A stretch of DNA of 64,000 bases, taken from assembly GCA_048013815.1 (NCBI GenBank), contig CM106586.1:17608001-17672000 (forward strand), given 5' to 3'. Position numbers and translations under genes: made by a program. This document shows positions 11,507 to 23,105 of the stretch, one piece after another. A model generated the notes under the pieces. It was not told where the DNA came from. It saw only the letters and a program-made list of their open reading frames with translations, and did no database searches. Source of the stretch: Setoptus koraiensis. Taxonomy: Eukaryota; Arthropoda. Every line of letters starts with the position of its first letter. The first letter of the stretch is position 1.

Positions 11507-12248
11507 TACCTGTGTGGTAACAGCGCTAATATGGTGATGCAACGGTGAGCCGTTGCATTGAGCCGTTGCCCAATTGCGACCGCTCTGTCGGCGGCAAACA
11601 TATTGACATTAATGTATTTATAGTGAGCACAAATGCATGAATGCAATATCAATCAATCTTGCGCAACCAGCGTCCGTCCACAAACAGCAAATCAGCCAGC
11701 GCCATCTCTAATGTGGCGACACCAGAAACCCAAATGGCCCGGCGTGATTGCGTAACGCGATTGCGTAACATGTTTGCACAACACTGCGCTATTGCATAAT
11801 ATGCAGATGCATTACGCTCAATGAGCATTATGCATGTACAATAATAACGGTAATATTGAGCATATTGAGATTGCGTCGTACCGTTGCCGAAAGCGATTGC
11901 CACAGCGTTATTCAGCTTGCGAGCGACCGCATAATCGCACGACCGCACAACCGCGTAAGTTACGCGGCGCAATCGCGTAGCCGCACAACCGCATTTACCC
12001 GTCAAATCGAGGGCGGTGATACAGTCGACGGGTAAGTGCGGATCCATCGCGTGCCTCCTTTGACGCGCGGCCGGATGACACTTGTTGCGCAATCAAAACA
12101 ACCGCTCATGGGGGCATCATCACCGTCGCTGTCAATTATCCGACACTTGCGCTGCACCGGACTGGCGCCAACTTTTATCAGACCACAGGCAAGCAGCAAA
12201 CGCATCGCTGTGTCACGCGATAATCGCATGAGAAAACTCCCGCCACTA

Positions 12249-12365
12249 ACTGTTGTTGTTGTTGTTGTTGTTGTTGTCGTTGCTGTCGTTGCTGTCGTTG
12301 TTGTCGTTGTCGCTGCCGGTGTTGTCGCTGTCGGTGTTGTCGTTGTTGCGCCACAAACTGTTGCA
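12249..12365. repeat. (TTG)n, with GTTGTCGTTGCTG triplets
   Basis: A pure GTTGTT run grades into TCG/TTG/CTG triplets in the same phase. It generates poly-Val, poly-Gln and poly-Thr shadow frames. Confidence 0.9.
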
Positions 12366-12735
12366 AGTTGCAACTTGTGCGACTGGCAACTTGTGAGAGT
12401 TGCGGCAAAGTTTGCATTGGACAGCCACGGGCGATGATGAGAAAAGAAGCGACAATTTGTGCGCTCGACAAGGCACGACGACGCGCCGGCTAAATTGAAT
12501 CTCACATAATGTGTGAGAGTCACATTGGCCAATTGACAGAGCGAGCACAAATAAATAACGGCATAATGAGCTCGAATTAGCAACAACAGCGACAGCAATC
12601 GTCGCGCCACTTTCGTTGCGCTGTCCGACAGCGACACTCCGACAGTCGGACAGACAGTCAGACAGACAGTCAGTCGGACAGTGTCCAGCGACAGCCTCAA
12701 CAATGACATGAAAAGCACTGCCAAGCCACCATGAC

Positions 12736-12762
12736 TCACCTGTTCGCTTGCGCAACAGGTGA
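12736..12762. repeat. TCACCTGTT / AACAGGTGA inverted repeat
   Basis: The arms TCACCTGTTCGC (12736-12747) and GCGCAACAGGTGA (12750-12762) face each other across a very short loop. The E-box-like core matches the hairpins at 3965, 16925 and 41161. Confidence 0.85.
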
Positions 12763-13093
12763 CACATCCTGTTCTGACGGACGGGCCACAGACTGTATGG
12801 CACTCGCATGCGACTCTCGACTCGAGAGTGCCGAGCGACGGACCGTGCTCGTTGTTGCCACTCCGGCCAAATCTGGCCGCCAGAGTCATTCGTGTGCGGG
12901 TATCGTCAGTGGCCTATGAGAACTATGTGACTCATATAATATGAGAACGGCCGGCTGGGGGCGCTTCACGTGCTGCGATTGCACAATAATTGCATATATT
13001 CACAGTTGGATTATTATGCAATTATTGCAGTGCGGAAGTTGTCGGCCGACTGGCCGCGCTGGGTCCGCTTGCTTGGTCGAGGCGGCAGTTCGC

Positions 13094-13170
13094 TGGGCAC
13101 CGCAGCGCGGTGCCCAACAAATGCGGTGCCCAACAAATGCGGTGCCCAGTAAATGCGGCGCCCGATAAAT
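13094..13170. repeat. Hairpin TGGGCACCGC/GCGGTGCCCA running into a 16-bp array
   Basis: A perfect 10-bp-arm hairpin (13094-13103 with 13107-13116) has its right arm as the first unit of a four-copy 16-bp array (GCGGTGCCCAACAAAT at 13107, 13123, 13139, 13155). Confidence 0.9.
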
Positions 13171-13398
13171 GGCCGCCAGTGTCGAATAAACAGCAAATGT
13201 TTATATTCGTGTTGCCTGGGCAGTATGCGCAAACGGTCACGCAATCGCCGTTACGATAACAGTGTTACGATAACAGTTGCGTTATCGATTCGATATTGTT
13301 GCGCCCATCCCGTTGACTCGGCCGGGCCGGGCCGGACAGTGTCGCCGGGCGAGCGCAAGTGTTGTTAGTGCCGCTCTGACCGACCAACATGCGGCCAT

Positions 13399-13436
13399 AA
13401 TAATGATAATTAATTAATTAATTAATTATCATTATT
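13399..13436. repeat. Perfect 38-bp AT palindrome with (TTAA)n core
   Basis: Arms of 19 nt (AATAATGATAATTAATTAA and its complement) meet without a spacer. The centre is an ATTA repeat. Confidence 0.95.
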
Positions 13437-13680
13437 GTGCCCAGTGAGCTGGCCGTAGCCTGGTCAGTGCATCACTACGGCACGGTCGGTGTAATGGCGT
13501 AATATAATATATAAATATTATATTTATACTGCCGCACGCACTGACACTGTCAGTGTGACAGCGCACACTGACCGGCGGTTTGTTGTTTATTTGTGGCTGG
13601 CGGACATTAGCGGCGGAGGCACGCGTGCTTGCGTGACGCAACAGCTTGCAATTTGCACTAATTGCAATCTGTCAATCAAT

Positions 13681-13725
13681 GTTTACGCAATCAGTGTTTA
13701 CGCAATCAGTGTTTACACAATCAGT
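13681..13725. repeat. 15-bp tandem repeat, 3 copies
   Basis: GTTTACGCAATCAGT starts at 13681, 13696 and 13711; the third has ACA for ACG. Confidence 0.9.
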
Positions 13726-14109
13726 GTGTCTTCCTCACTCGCTGGCCTCTTCAATCCTCTTAAATGTTCATGCGTGAATCACACTGTGATGAATGTCGGC
13801 CGCACGCATCTGACAGCCCGACGGCCGCACTCGGCCGGCAGCCGCACTCGCCCGACGGCCGCGCTCGCTCGGCAGCCGCGTCCGTCTGACAGCCGCGCTC
13901 GTCTGACAGCAACAGCTGACAAATGACAACCAATTGCAACAGCTGACAAATGGCAACAAACAGTTACAAGTGCCAATCAACTGCGAGCAACAACAACAAC
14001 AACAACAGCGGCTACACTCATGACGCAACGCAGCGACGCGGGCCTTGCGATTCGCAAGCTGCCGTCGTGCCAACAGCGAATCATTGTCCGAGCGACGGTC
14101 AGTGTGTTC

Positions 14110-14178
14110 ATATTGCAATAGTGTGTGCGTGTGTGTGTGTGTTCATATTGCAATAGTGTGTGTGTGTGTGTGTGTGTT
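14110..14178. repeat. GTTCATATTGCAATAGTG duplicated with (GT)n between and after
   Basis: Two copies of the 18-bp word are each followed by a GT run; the second run is longer and purer. Confidence 0.85.
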
Positions 14179-14349
14179 GTGATTGTGCGTTGTGTCATGC
14201 GGTCGTGTCGGCCGGCTACACATTGCGCAACACAAAACATATGTTATGTAACGTTTGTTATTATTTATTATTATTACATGGCGCTCAATGTGATATGATT
14301 ATTTTGATTATAGTGATTATTGCGTAATGACGGCGATCGTGTTTGCTGT

Positions 14350-14430
14350 TCGTCCGACAGCAACGCCAACAGCGACAGCGACGCCAACAGCAACGGCACC
14401 GGTAACGGCGACGCCAACGGTAACGGCAAC
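14350..14430. repeat. Impure ACN trinucleotide tract
   Basis: Triplets ACA, GCA, ACG and CCA in one phase give Thr/Ala-Pro-rich low-complexity frames. Confidence 0.8.
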
Positions 14431-16175
14431 AGTGAAAGGAGGAGCAGCCCGCTCTTGCTCGCCGTCGTTGGCGCTTGACGGTAATACCCTAATAATAGTA
14501 ATGCATACAAACACTTGTGCGAGTGCAAATTGGCCAATCGCAATTGCCGTTCGCCGAACGCGACGCCGGCCGGCTTCTCAGCGACTTCTCAGCGCGAATC
14601 GGCCGGCCAGCCACTTGTCAGTGCGAGCCGGCGAGCCCGCGAATCGAGTTTGCGAATCGAGCCCGCAAATCGGCTTGCAATCGGCCGGCCAGTGGGCCGA
14701 ATGGCGAGCGCAGAAGCTGAAAAGTTATTATCAATCATTGCTAGGTCAATTCCCGGCCATTCACTAATGGCGATCCGCTATTAAATAGACTAAATAGCCC
14801 AAGAAGCCGCCATGCGCTGGCGACTTCTCTATGGGCTTCTCTATTTGTATTCGTTGAGCCCGCGAAGAGCCGGCGAAGAGGAGTCGCCATTACGGCCACT
14901 TATTACGGCATGCATTATCATTGCACACAGCGGCGTTAGTGTTGGCACCGTCGTATGTAAAAATGATGACGATGATTACCAATTCGAGCGAGCCAGCCAG
15001 CCAACCAGTCAGCCGGTCAGCCGGTCAGCGAGCCAGCCAGCGAGAGTGACTGCATAAATTCGCTTTCGAATTCGCATTCGCAGTTGCATCATCATCAGTT
15101 AGCGTTGTTGTCGTTGTTGCTGCTGCTGTTGTTGTTGGCAGTAATGAAATGAATGAATCGAATGAACTTCCAACGGGATCAGCCTCATGAATGGAGCGAG
15201 CCGGCCGAGCATTAGCTCGCATGATTACATAACAATTGATAGCGCAACAGCGCATCGTGTTGTGTTAAACTCTCCAAATGAGCTCAGCAACGGCAAGCGG
15301 GCTTCTCGTCGGCGTCGCTTCTCTGCCGTCGCTTCTCTGGCGTCGCTGCTCGTTGGCGTCGCTTCTCGCTGCATCGCAAAGCGCGGAATGCTGCTCAGAG
15401 CGGCTCGCCGACAAGTTCTCAGCGAGAACTCGCCGGCGCTCGTTCGAGCAAACTGGAATCGGCCGCTTCGAAGCCGCCGAGAGCACAGGCTGCCCAGAGC
15501 GGACAGCCGCTGCCGGCCACGACAACATGATGAGTTTAAACAAACAAACGGCGAGCTGCAGCCAATGGAGAGTCTAATCAAATAGAGTGAGAGAGAGAGA
15601 GTCTATTATGCGCATTATCATGTGTGCGCCGCCGAGAAGAAGCTCATTAGAGGCATCAATGAAGATCAATTGAGTTCACGAGCGTCCGCCACTCTCTCTC
15701 TCGAGCGGCCGCTGGCAGCCGTCAATTGCGTAATCTGCTGCGATTGCTGGTGTGTGTGGCCGCTATCGCGATGAAACTTGTTGCTCGATGGCCCCAATCG
15801 GCGGCGCAGCGCAAGCCACTCTGGCTAGCGACCAATCCACACTCTGGCCGCCAGAGTCTGGCCGCCACACTCTGGCGGCCACTCCAGTCGCTCGAGTCCG
15901 CTCGCCGGAGTCCAGTCGCCGGAGCACAGTCGCTCGAGTCCGGTCGCTCGAGTCCAGTGGCCACACTCCGGCCACTGGACGCCGATGCAGTCCGGCCAAT
16001 GCATCGCAAACGCTCGGCTACACTGTAAACAAACCGGCCGCGTTTGTTCGCGCTCGGCCGGGCCGAATCTGCGTCAGGCACCGCATCATGCGATTCGCAT
16101 GGCATTATTTAAATTACCTCGCAGGCTGCAACTTGCAGCCAAATTAGCGATTCCTCGCCAGGCTCGGCCGGGCCG

Positions 16176-16283
16176 CATCACCACCGGCCATCATCGTCGG
16201 GCATCATCGTCGGGCATCATCACCGGCCATCATCGTCGGGCATCTGCGCCGGCCGTCAGCGCCGCCCGTCACCACCGGGCATC
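16176..16283. repeat. 13-bp array CATCATCGTCGGG with CACCGGC variants
   Basis: About eight units of CATCATCGTCGGG alternate with CATCACCGGC-type variants and become more GC-rich to the right. Confidence 0.85.
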
Positions 16284-16415
16284 GCGGCCAGCTGGCCCGC
16301 TGGCCCGCTAGCTTGCCATTTTTGCATGTGCGCCCGGCATGCAAAGATGCAAAAATATCGCGCCATGAGCATGTACGAATCAATATTTGCTCGCCGGCCA
16401 GCTCGCCGAGCCGCT

Positions 16416-16558
16416 CTGAACTCGAGCTCCGAACTCGGGCTTCGAGCTCCGAATTCGAGCTTCGAATTTTAGCTTCGAATTCGAGCTCCGAATCTTAGCT
16501 TCGAACTCGAGCTTCGAAATTCGAAATTCGAATCCGAGCTTCGAATTCGAAATTCAAA
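16416..16558. repeat. Degenerate GAGCTTCGAA array
   Basis: The words GAGCTTCGAA, GAGCTCCGAA and AATTCGAA recur about a dozen times. TTCGAA is palindromic, so the whole array is self-complementary at many registers. Confidence 0.85.
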
Positions 16559-16925
16559 GCGACGCTCGTCTCGGCGCTGACGCTCGTCTTCGTCAGCACA
16601 GAGCTGCTGCCGGCGAGCTCCTCTCGGCGCCACTGGACTCCAGTGACTGGACTCCAGTGACTGGAGACTTTAATGGTCACGATAAGTGATAGAGAGATAA
16701 GCAAACATAAGAGAGTTTTTACGAGAGAGATTACGCAACCGCGGCTCGCTCATTGCGCTCGTAATGAGTGCCAATGAGCGCAAATAAGTGAGAGTGGACA
16801 CACACACACACACTCGTAAACAGATTACGTGGGTGGCGGCGACGACGACCAGTGACGCGCAAATGCGCTTTTTGCGGCAACACCGACAGCAACACCGACG
16901 ACCAGCGACGCCAGCGCCGTCTACG

Positions 16926-16957
16926 TCACTACCTGTTGCTATCGGCGCGACAGGTGA
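16926..16957. repeat. TCACTACCTGT / ACAGGTGATGA inverted repeat
   Basis: The arms match at 9 of 11 positions around a 13-base spacer. It has the same ACCTGT/ACAGGT orientation as the other inverted pairs of this window. Confidence 0.75.
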
Positions 16958-17059
16958 TGATGGCCGGCCGGTGAGCGGCGCAACGCACGCCAGCGCCGGC
17001 CAGATCGCGGAGCCGCCGAGCGCCTCTCGAATTCTTTGCGCCATTCTCTGTGCGATTCG

Positions 17060-17172
17060 TTGCGCGATTCTCTGTGATTCTCAGCGATTCTCAGTGATTC
17101 TCAGTGATTCTCAGTGATTCTCTGTGACTCTCAGTGATTCGCTGTGACTCTCTGTGATTCTCTGCGCGATTC
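17060..17172. repeat. 10-bp tandem array TCAGTGATTC
   Basis: At least ten 10-bp units (TCAGTGATTC, TCTGTGATTC, TCTGTGACTC variants) are aligned without indels. Confidence 0.9.
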
Positions 17173-17510
17173 TTTGGGCGATTTGTGGATTTTTCAGCCA
17201 AAAAATGGGCCAAAAAAGGCGCGAGCGCCGCAATTTCGCCAGCGTTGCCATGAACACGAAATGCGCTCAACGACGGAAGCGCCCCCATTTCGCACAACCG
17301 TCGCCATTTATACGCTCAATTGAGCGGCGAATTCTGTCCAGACACATGACACAGCCGCTGGTGATGATGCAGTTGCGTAATGTTGCTCGCCTGTCGTCCA
17401 GTGGCCGGCTTATTGCGAGCGCTCGCCATCTGCCGGCGGGCCCGGACAACACTGACGGCGAGCGAGTGACGGCGGTGACTGACCGAGCCTCCGGCAAAAA
17501 CCGCCTGCCA

Positions 17511-17598
17511 GCTCTGTACGGCTCTGTACGGCTCTGTACGGCTCTGTACGACTCTGAACGGCTCTGCAAGGCTCTGCAAGGCTCTGCAAGGCTCTGTG
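17511..17598. repeat. 10-bp tandem array GCTCTGTACG
   Basis: Nine uninterrupted 10-bp units: the first four are GCTCTGTACG, then ACTCTGAACG, then three GCTCTGCAAG and a terminal partial copy. Confidence 0.95.
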
Positions 17599-18409
17599 TA
17601 CAACGGGCAACGCAAGGCGACCGGCCACTGGCTGGTGCGATATGAGTTAATGATAATTACCTGTTATTGTTGCTGTGGCGCTGCCATTAAGCGACGGCAA
17701 CAATTTGCAACAATGCCATTTCACACCCACTTATGCTAATGAGCGCCGCTCATTGTGTGGGTTTGGCGAGCTGGCTGCGAGCGGCCAGCTCGCCAGACCG
17801 GCTTGCCAGCGTGAGTGAGATATGGAGCGCGCGGCAACAGTTGGCCAGACGGCCAGACTCTGGCCGCCAGACGCAATTAGGAAGCGAATGAATTCCTTCT
17901 AATTTGGCCAACGGCCGGCAAACAGGCTCAAACGGCTCGGCCGAACCGATGGCTGGCCGGCCGGAGAAGCCATCGAAGCCGGCGAGATCGCAGTGGCGCG
18001 CGCCAGGGCCTTGGCGAAGCGCCGCTAATGACGCATCGCGCCGGCACTCGTTGTCCGGCCAATTGGGCCGCCGGGCCGGCCCAAGCGGCCGTCGTCGAGT
18101 CGTTCCTACGACAACAATGTGCACACACACTCAACGACTCATTACCTGTTTGCTTTGTCCATCTGGCCAGCCACTGGTCAGCGGACAGAGCGAGCGACGG
18201 GCCACGGCGAAAGTGGCCGTCACTTTTGTTGCCGCTTTATGTAAATTTCATCACCTTCGCCGGCCGGCCGAGCGCCGCCTCGCTCGCTCTGTCCGCGGGC
18301 CAGTCAGTCGCATTCGAAGGGCCGCCGCAACGCAGTGTCGGGCTGTTTCGTCCGACGGCCGCACTCTGGATTCCAGAGCCTGGAATGCTCTTCGAAGAGC
18401 CTTCGCAGA

Positions 18410-18500
18410 GCCCTAAAGAAGCCTTAGAGCAGCCGTAGAGCAGCCGCGGAGAAGCCATAAAGAAGCCTTAAAGAAGCCCTAAAGAAGCCGTAAAGAAGCC
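18410..18500. repeat. 11-12 bp array TAAAGAAGCC
   Basis: Units AGAGCAGCCG, AGAAGCCATAA and TAAAGAAGCC(C/G) recur; the right half has a clean 11-bp period. Confidence 0.85.
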
Positions 18501-19467
18501 GGCCATATTCGGCCGGCGCGGCCAGCTACGGGCACTTCCTGTACGCTGTTCCTGGTGCCCTACTAATGCCACAATAGTGCACACACTGGCACTAATATGG
18601 CATTAGCGATGAGCGTCATGCCAAGTACATTACAAAGCCCATTACGTCATTACAAAGCGAGCCAGCGAAAGTGGCGCGCATCGGGCGCCCGTTGGGCACT
18701 CAGTGAATTCAATTGAAGGCAACTGCGCTAATTAAAACAATCAACTCTCAACCAAATTCCAATTCGAACTGCTGCAAGATGCCGAAAGAATTCATTACAT
18801 TGTGTGCTCGCGAACGTTCCTTATTACACATTGTTACATTGTTGCCCAGCTTGGCTCACGTCGCTTTGTTGCGTCATCTCGTCTTGCTCGTTTTGTTTGC
18901 ATTATGTCGGCCTGTCCCGTCCCGTTCCGTTTCGTCCGATCTGCTTTGGCGTTTCTTTTGTAGCAAAAGTTTTCTTGTTTGTCGGCGTCGCAACTCTCAG
19001 CGAGACCCGTTGCTCGGCTCGCCAGAGCGGCCGCCGCCCGGCTCGCCGGGCTGCCGTGTCTCGCTGCGTTATTTTGCAAATATCTTGCCAGGCGGCGACA
19101 AGCGGCCGTTAATAGACGTTAATTGTTGATTTTACGTCATGCCTGGCTCGCTGGCTGCGCCGCTCGGCCCGGCTGAGCCGGCTCAACTCGAAATCGCCGG
19201 CTCGGAGTCGCCGGCCGGCTCAAGTCACGGCCCAAATATCAAGTCGGCGCTATCAAATCGGAAAATCGGCGCGAATCGGCCCGACGATCCAAAGTCCCAA
19301 ACAAACTCAAGTGCACAAAAGCAAACACAATGGCCAGCCCGGCGCTGAATGGCGCGCCGCCCGATCCGCTTTGATTTGCATACAAATCCAATCAATTTCG
19401 AGTGTGTGTGTGCGTCCCGTCTCGCTGCCACAATCGCCGGCCCGGCCGCATCGCCTCGCCAAACAAT

Positions 19468-19530
19468 GCCCGCAACAACAACAACGACACCGACAACAGC
19501 AGCGACAACAACAACGGCAAACGGCACAAT
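19468..19530. repeat. CAA/ACG trinucleotide tract
   Basis: An impure CAACAACAACGACACC tract in one phase. Confidence 0.8.
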
Positions 19531-19978
19531 TTCATGGCTCGTCAGTCGCCATTATTGACCGTTCGATTAACGGCGAGCCATGCCAACGCCGAATTGTGCT
19601 CGCTATCAGACGCTATCAGACGGTATATTCATATTTATTGATTTCCGACCGGCGATTAACACAAAGCAAGCATTGAGCGCCACAGTTCCGACTCACAACA
19701 CATTGGCCATTGTTCGGCTGCCGGACGGCCGAGAGCCCCCCGTCTCGGCACTATCACAGCAGATTAACACAGCAGATCGCGCTCGACGGGAAGCTTCATT
19801 TGACCGGAAGTGGCCGCTCGCATCAGCTGTTGGCGCCGCGCGAGCAACTTGCGACGGGTGTTGCGAATTCCGCAGCTGCGAAGCGACCACACGTGACACC
19901 GGTCGGCACCGGACACGGGACCGCACCAACAGCTACCGCCCGGACAGTCTCGACAATCCGGACACTTGTCCACAACAT

Positions 19979-20039
19979 GTCGGGCATTTGTCGGGCATTT
20001 GTCGGGCGCTAGTCGGGCGCTCGTCGGGTGCTCGTCGGG
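19979..20039. repeat. 11-bp array TGTCGGGCATT
   Basis: Five to six units of GTCGGGCATTT/GTCGGGCGCT(A/C) occur at 11-bp spacing. Confidence 0.85.
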
Positions 20040-20883
20040 AGGATTTGTGTGAAACTGACGGAAATCTGTGGCATCGGTCGCAAATCGGTCACTGCGCGCA
20101 CCCACAGCGCGGCCCGACGGCTAGCCCACTCGAGGGTGGCCGGCCCGGCGGCGTCGGCACCCCAGGCCGGCGCGGTGATTTTCACGAGTTGGCAGCCAAT
20201 TAATGGTTAATAATTCATTGGCTGGCCGGATTGGCGGCGCTGGCGGTGTTTATATTTATGCGCTTGCCAGAGGGCGAGAGTTGACGCGCTCGTGCGCCGC
20301 GCCGCGCGTATATTTATGGCGATATCATTATATAAATATATTCAGTTGGCAGTGTTTGCTGGCTCAGGCGATTGGCTCCAATTGGCCGATCTCAGCCAAT
20401 CGAAGCCGAACGGAGCCGAACGGAGCCGAACGGGACCGATCGAAGCTCAACTGGCCGTGGGCAAGCGGACAGATATTTGAATGGGTGCAATGGCATCTGG
20501 ACAAACAGATACAAATAGTTGGTTGGGCTGTCAATGGGCAGCTCGGCAAGCAACAGGTGAGAGTGAGATTGGAGCCAGGCGATAAGAATAATCTGATCTA
20601 GACTTGGGCAGCGTTATGTCGGCATTATACATTGAGCACACATAAATACATATAACTTATCGCTTATGGCGAGCGGGCGGACAGTAACTCGAGTTGACCA
20701 TTGCAACCATTAACATATCATGTCCATCATTACCATTGGCGTGCATTACGCAACTGCCACTATTAGTGTGTTAGCGTTAGTGTTGTTTGTCAGTTAATAG
20801 TGGACAGATCGCTGCTGGACAGTCGCCCAGTTGGCCAATCGTTACGTAATGGTCGTAACTATTGAGAGCGCTCGCTGCCTAAG

Positions 20884-21022
20884 CGATGCCTTAGCGCGGC
20901 CTTAGCGCGGCCTTAGCGAGATACCTTGGCGAGATGCCTTGGCGAGAGCGAGACAGAGATACCTTGGCGAGAGAGTGAGAGCGAGACAGAGATGCCTTGG
21001 CGAGAGAGTGAGAGCGAGAGTA
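20884..21022. repeat. CCTTAGCG / CCTTGGCGAGAG array
   Basis: Ten-bp units GCCTTAGCGC change into CCTTGGCGAGA units. At the right end a longer unit beginning GAGACAGAGAT occurs twice. Confidence 0.8.
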
Positions 21023-21237
21023 AAACAAGAACAATTAATCATAGCGATATAGTGCCGGCTGATGCTGAAAAATGTGCCCAACAAGCGCAATAAGGCAACG
21101 CCAATTTATCAGCATTCCAGCAACAAACGCATAGCCAGCCAGAGAGGAATAAATTTGCGTCTCAGTTGATAATATTATTATTTATTACGGCCGGCCGGTT
21201 GTTTTATTGCTCTGGCCGGTTGCGAGCCCACTGTCGA

Positions 21238-21325
21238 CGGCGACCGTCCGACAGCGACCGTCCGGCAGCGACCGTCCGGCTGTCCGACCGTCCGACCGTC
21301 CGACCGCCCGACAGCCGCTGCCGAG
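21238..21325. repeat. CGACCGTCCG array
   Basis: CGACCGTCCGACAG-type 14-bp units shorten to 8-bp CCGACCGT units. Confidence 0.8.
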
Positions 21326-22534
21326 ACTCGGGACGCGTCACGTCCGCCGATTGTGGCCAGCCCGTCGGACTCGGCTCACCTTCGCCAATGGTCAAACAGA
21401 AGCAGATATCGTTGCCCAGCAACGTCGCCCTCGTCGCGCTGTCCGTACCACATAATGCGCATGATATTGCGCAATGCCGCGCTGATTGGCTCGCCGAGCC
21501 TCGGTTCGTCTCGCTCGCTTGTTTGTTCGCCTGCCCGTTTGCTTGTTTACGTGTTCGCGAGTGACCCTCAATAAATTAATTTGCCAATTTGCTGGCCGAG
21601 CGGTCGCTGTTGTTGTCGCGACTCGCGACGACCGCGTTTGCTGTCCGTGTTTCGCACTCTGGCTCGCCGCCCTTTCGCCCCCTCGGCGTCGCCGGCCCAG
21701 CCAGCAAACGGCCAATCATCGAGCACCGCTCGCCAATGGTCAATTGTTGATTTTGGACCGTCGATTGGGCCGGCGCACCGATCGGCAGCTACGCGAGCCA
21801 ACAACTGGCGCCCAATTATCTCTGGCGAGACCTATCGATTTCATGCCACCAGCGGCGGCATATCATTGCCAAATAACTTTATATGGCAAATAACGTTATA
21901 TGGCCAATAATGTTATTTGCCGATATCGCGCGGCGCGCAATATCGGCCACATCCGGCCAGTCAGCGAACGGTGCGCCCGACAGATCAGCTGACGGCCACT
22001 GGGTGCGCGGTGCGGGCCGCTAAAATTGGCCCAGCAAACACGCCGATTCGAATCAGATGATCTGATCGATCAACTTGGGCCGCTGCCGGTCGCCGTCGGC
22101 GGGCCGGCCGGCCCGCCACTGGCCAGCAAACTGGATCATTGCGTCACCAGCAACAATAATACGCCACTGCTCGTCTCAATAACGTTGCGAGTCGGCGAGT
22201 CGGCGAGTTTCGGCGGCGCCAGCGCCCACCGCTACCTGTATCGGCCGATACTGGCCAATGTTGCGCGCAGATATTGGCAGCCGATGGTCGCGAGCGAGCG
22301 ATATTTGCAGCCGATACTGGCAGCCGATACCGACGGCGGCCAGATTATTTCGGTCAGTGCTACCGATCGGGAGATTCACTCGCCGCCAACGAGCCACCGG
22401 CCAGTAGCCGAGGTGAGAGCGAGCCGGCGAGAGTGACCGATTTAATTGGCGTCGGCGCTGGCCAGATAACGGGGTCAATGTAATTACATGTTACAAACGC
22501 AGGCTGCCGTTGTCAATAGTAACATGTATTGGTC

Positions 22535-22602
22535 GCCGTTGTTGCTGTTGTTGTTGCTGTTGTTGTTGCTGTTGTTGTTGCTGTTGCTGCCGTTGCCGTT
22601 GT
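22535..22602. repeat. (TTG/CTG)n trinucleotide tract
   Basis: GTTGTTGCTGTTGTTG triplets hold a single phase. Confidence 0.9.
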
Positions 22603-22834
22603 TTGGCCCTAAGGGCGCTAGCAACGATTTTCGCTGCTCCCTAATAATGTAAAACTAATGTATATTAGTGAAACTTTCGACACTTAATATCAAATAATAA
22701 ATCATGCGCTCCACTTAAGCCGCTCCGCTCGGCCCGATACGGCCGTCGGTGTTGCAAGCGTGATCATCATCATACTAGTATCATTACTGGCAGCGGCGAT
22801 AGCATGATCATCATCATCAGTGCCGTTATGGCGT

Positions 22835-22920
22835 GTTGTTGTTGTTGTTGCCGTTGCTGCTATTGCTGTTGTTGCTGCTGTTGTTGTTGCTGTTGTTGCT
22901 GCTGTTGTTGCTGCTGGCAG
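22835..22920. repeat. (TTG/CTG)n trinucleotide tract
   Basis: A run of GTTGTTGTTGCCG and GCTGTTGTTGCTG triplets; frames read poly-Cys or poly-Leu. Confidence 0.9.
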
Positions 22921-23021
22921 CGCACGGCTCACATAACGGCATCGCCAGTCAGTGTTTGTTGTTTACAATGGCAATGGCAACGGATGGCGACGCCAATTAA
23001 GCAGTTGCAAGCTTGCCACTA

Positions 23022-23039
23022 GCAGCAACAACAACAACG

Positions 23040-23079
<40 letters not shown>

Positions 23080-23105
23080 CGACAACGACAACAACAACGA
23101 CAAGT
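23022..23105. repeat. (CAA)n tract with CGA interruptions
   Basis: About 25 CAA triplets with a few GAC steps. It lies about 100 bp right of the complementary TTG/CTG tract at 22835-22920, so the two can pair. Confidence 0.9.
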
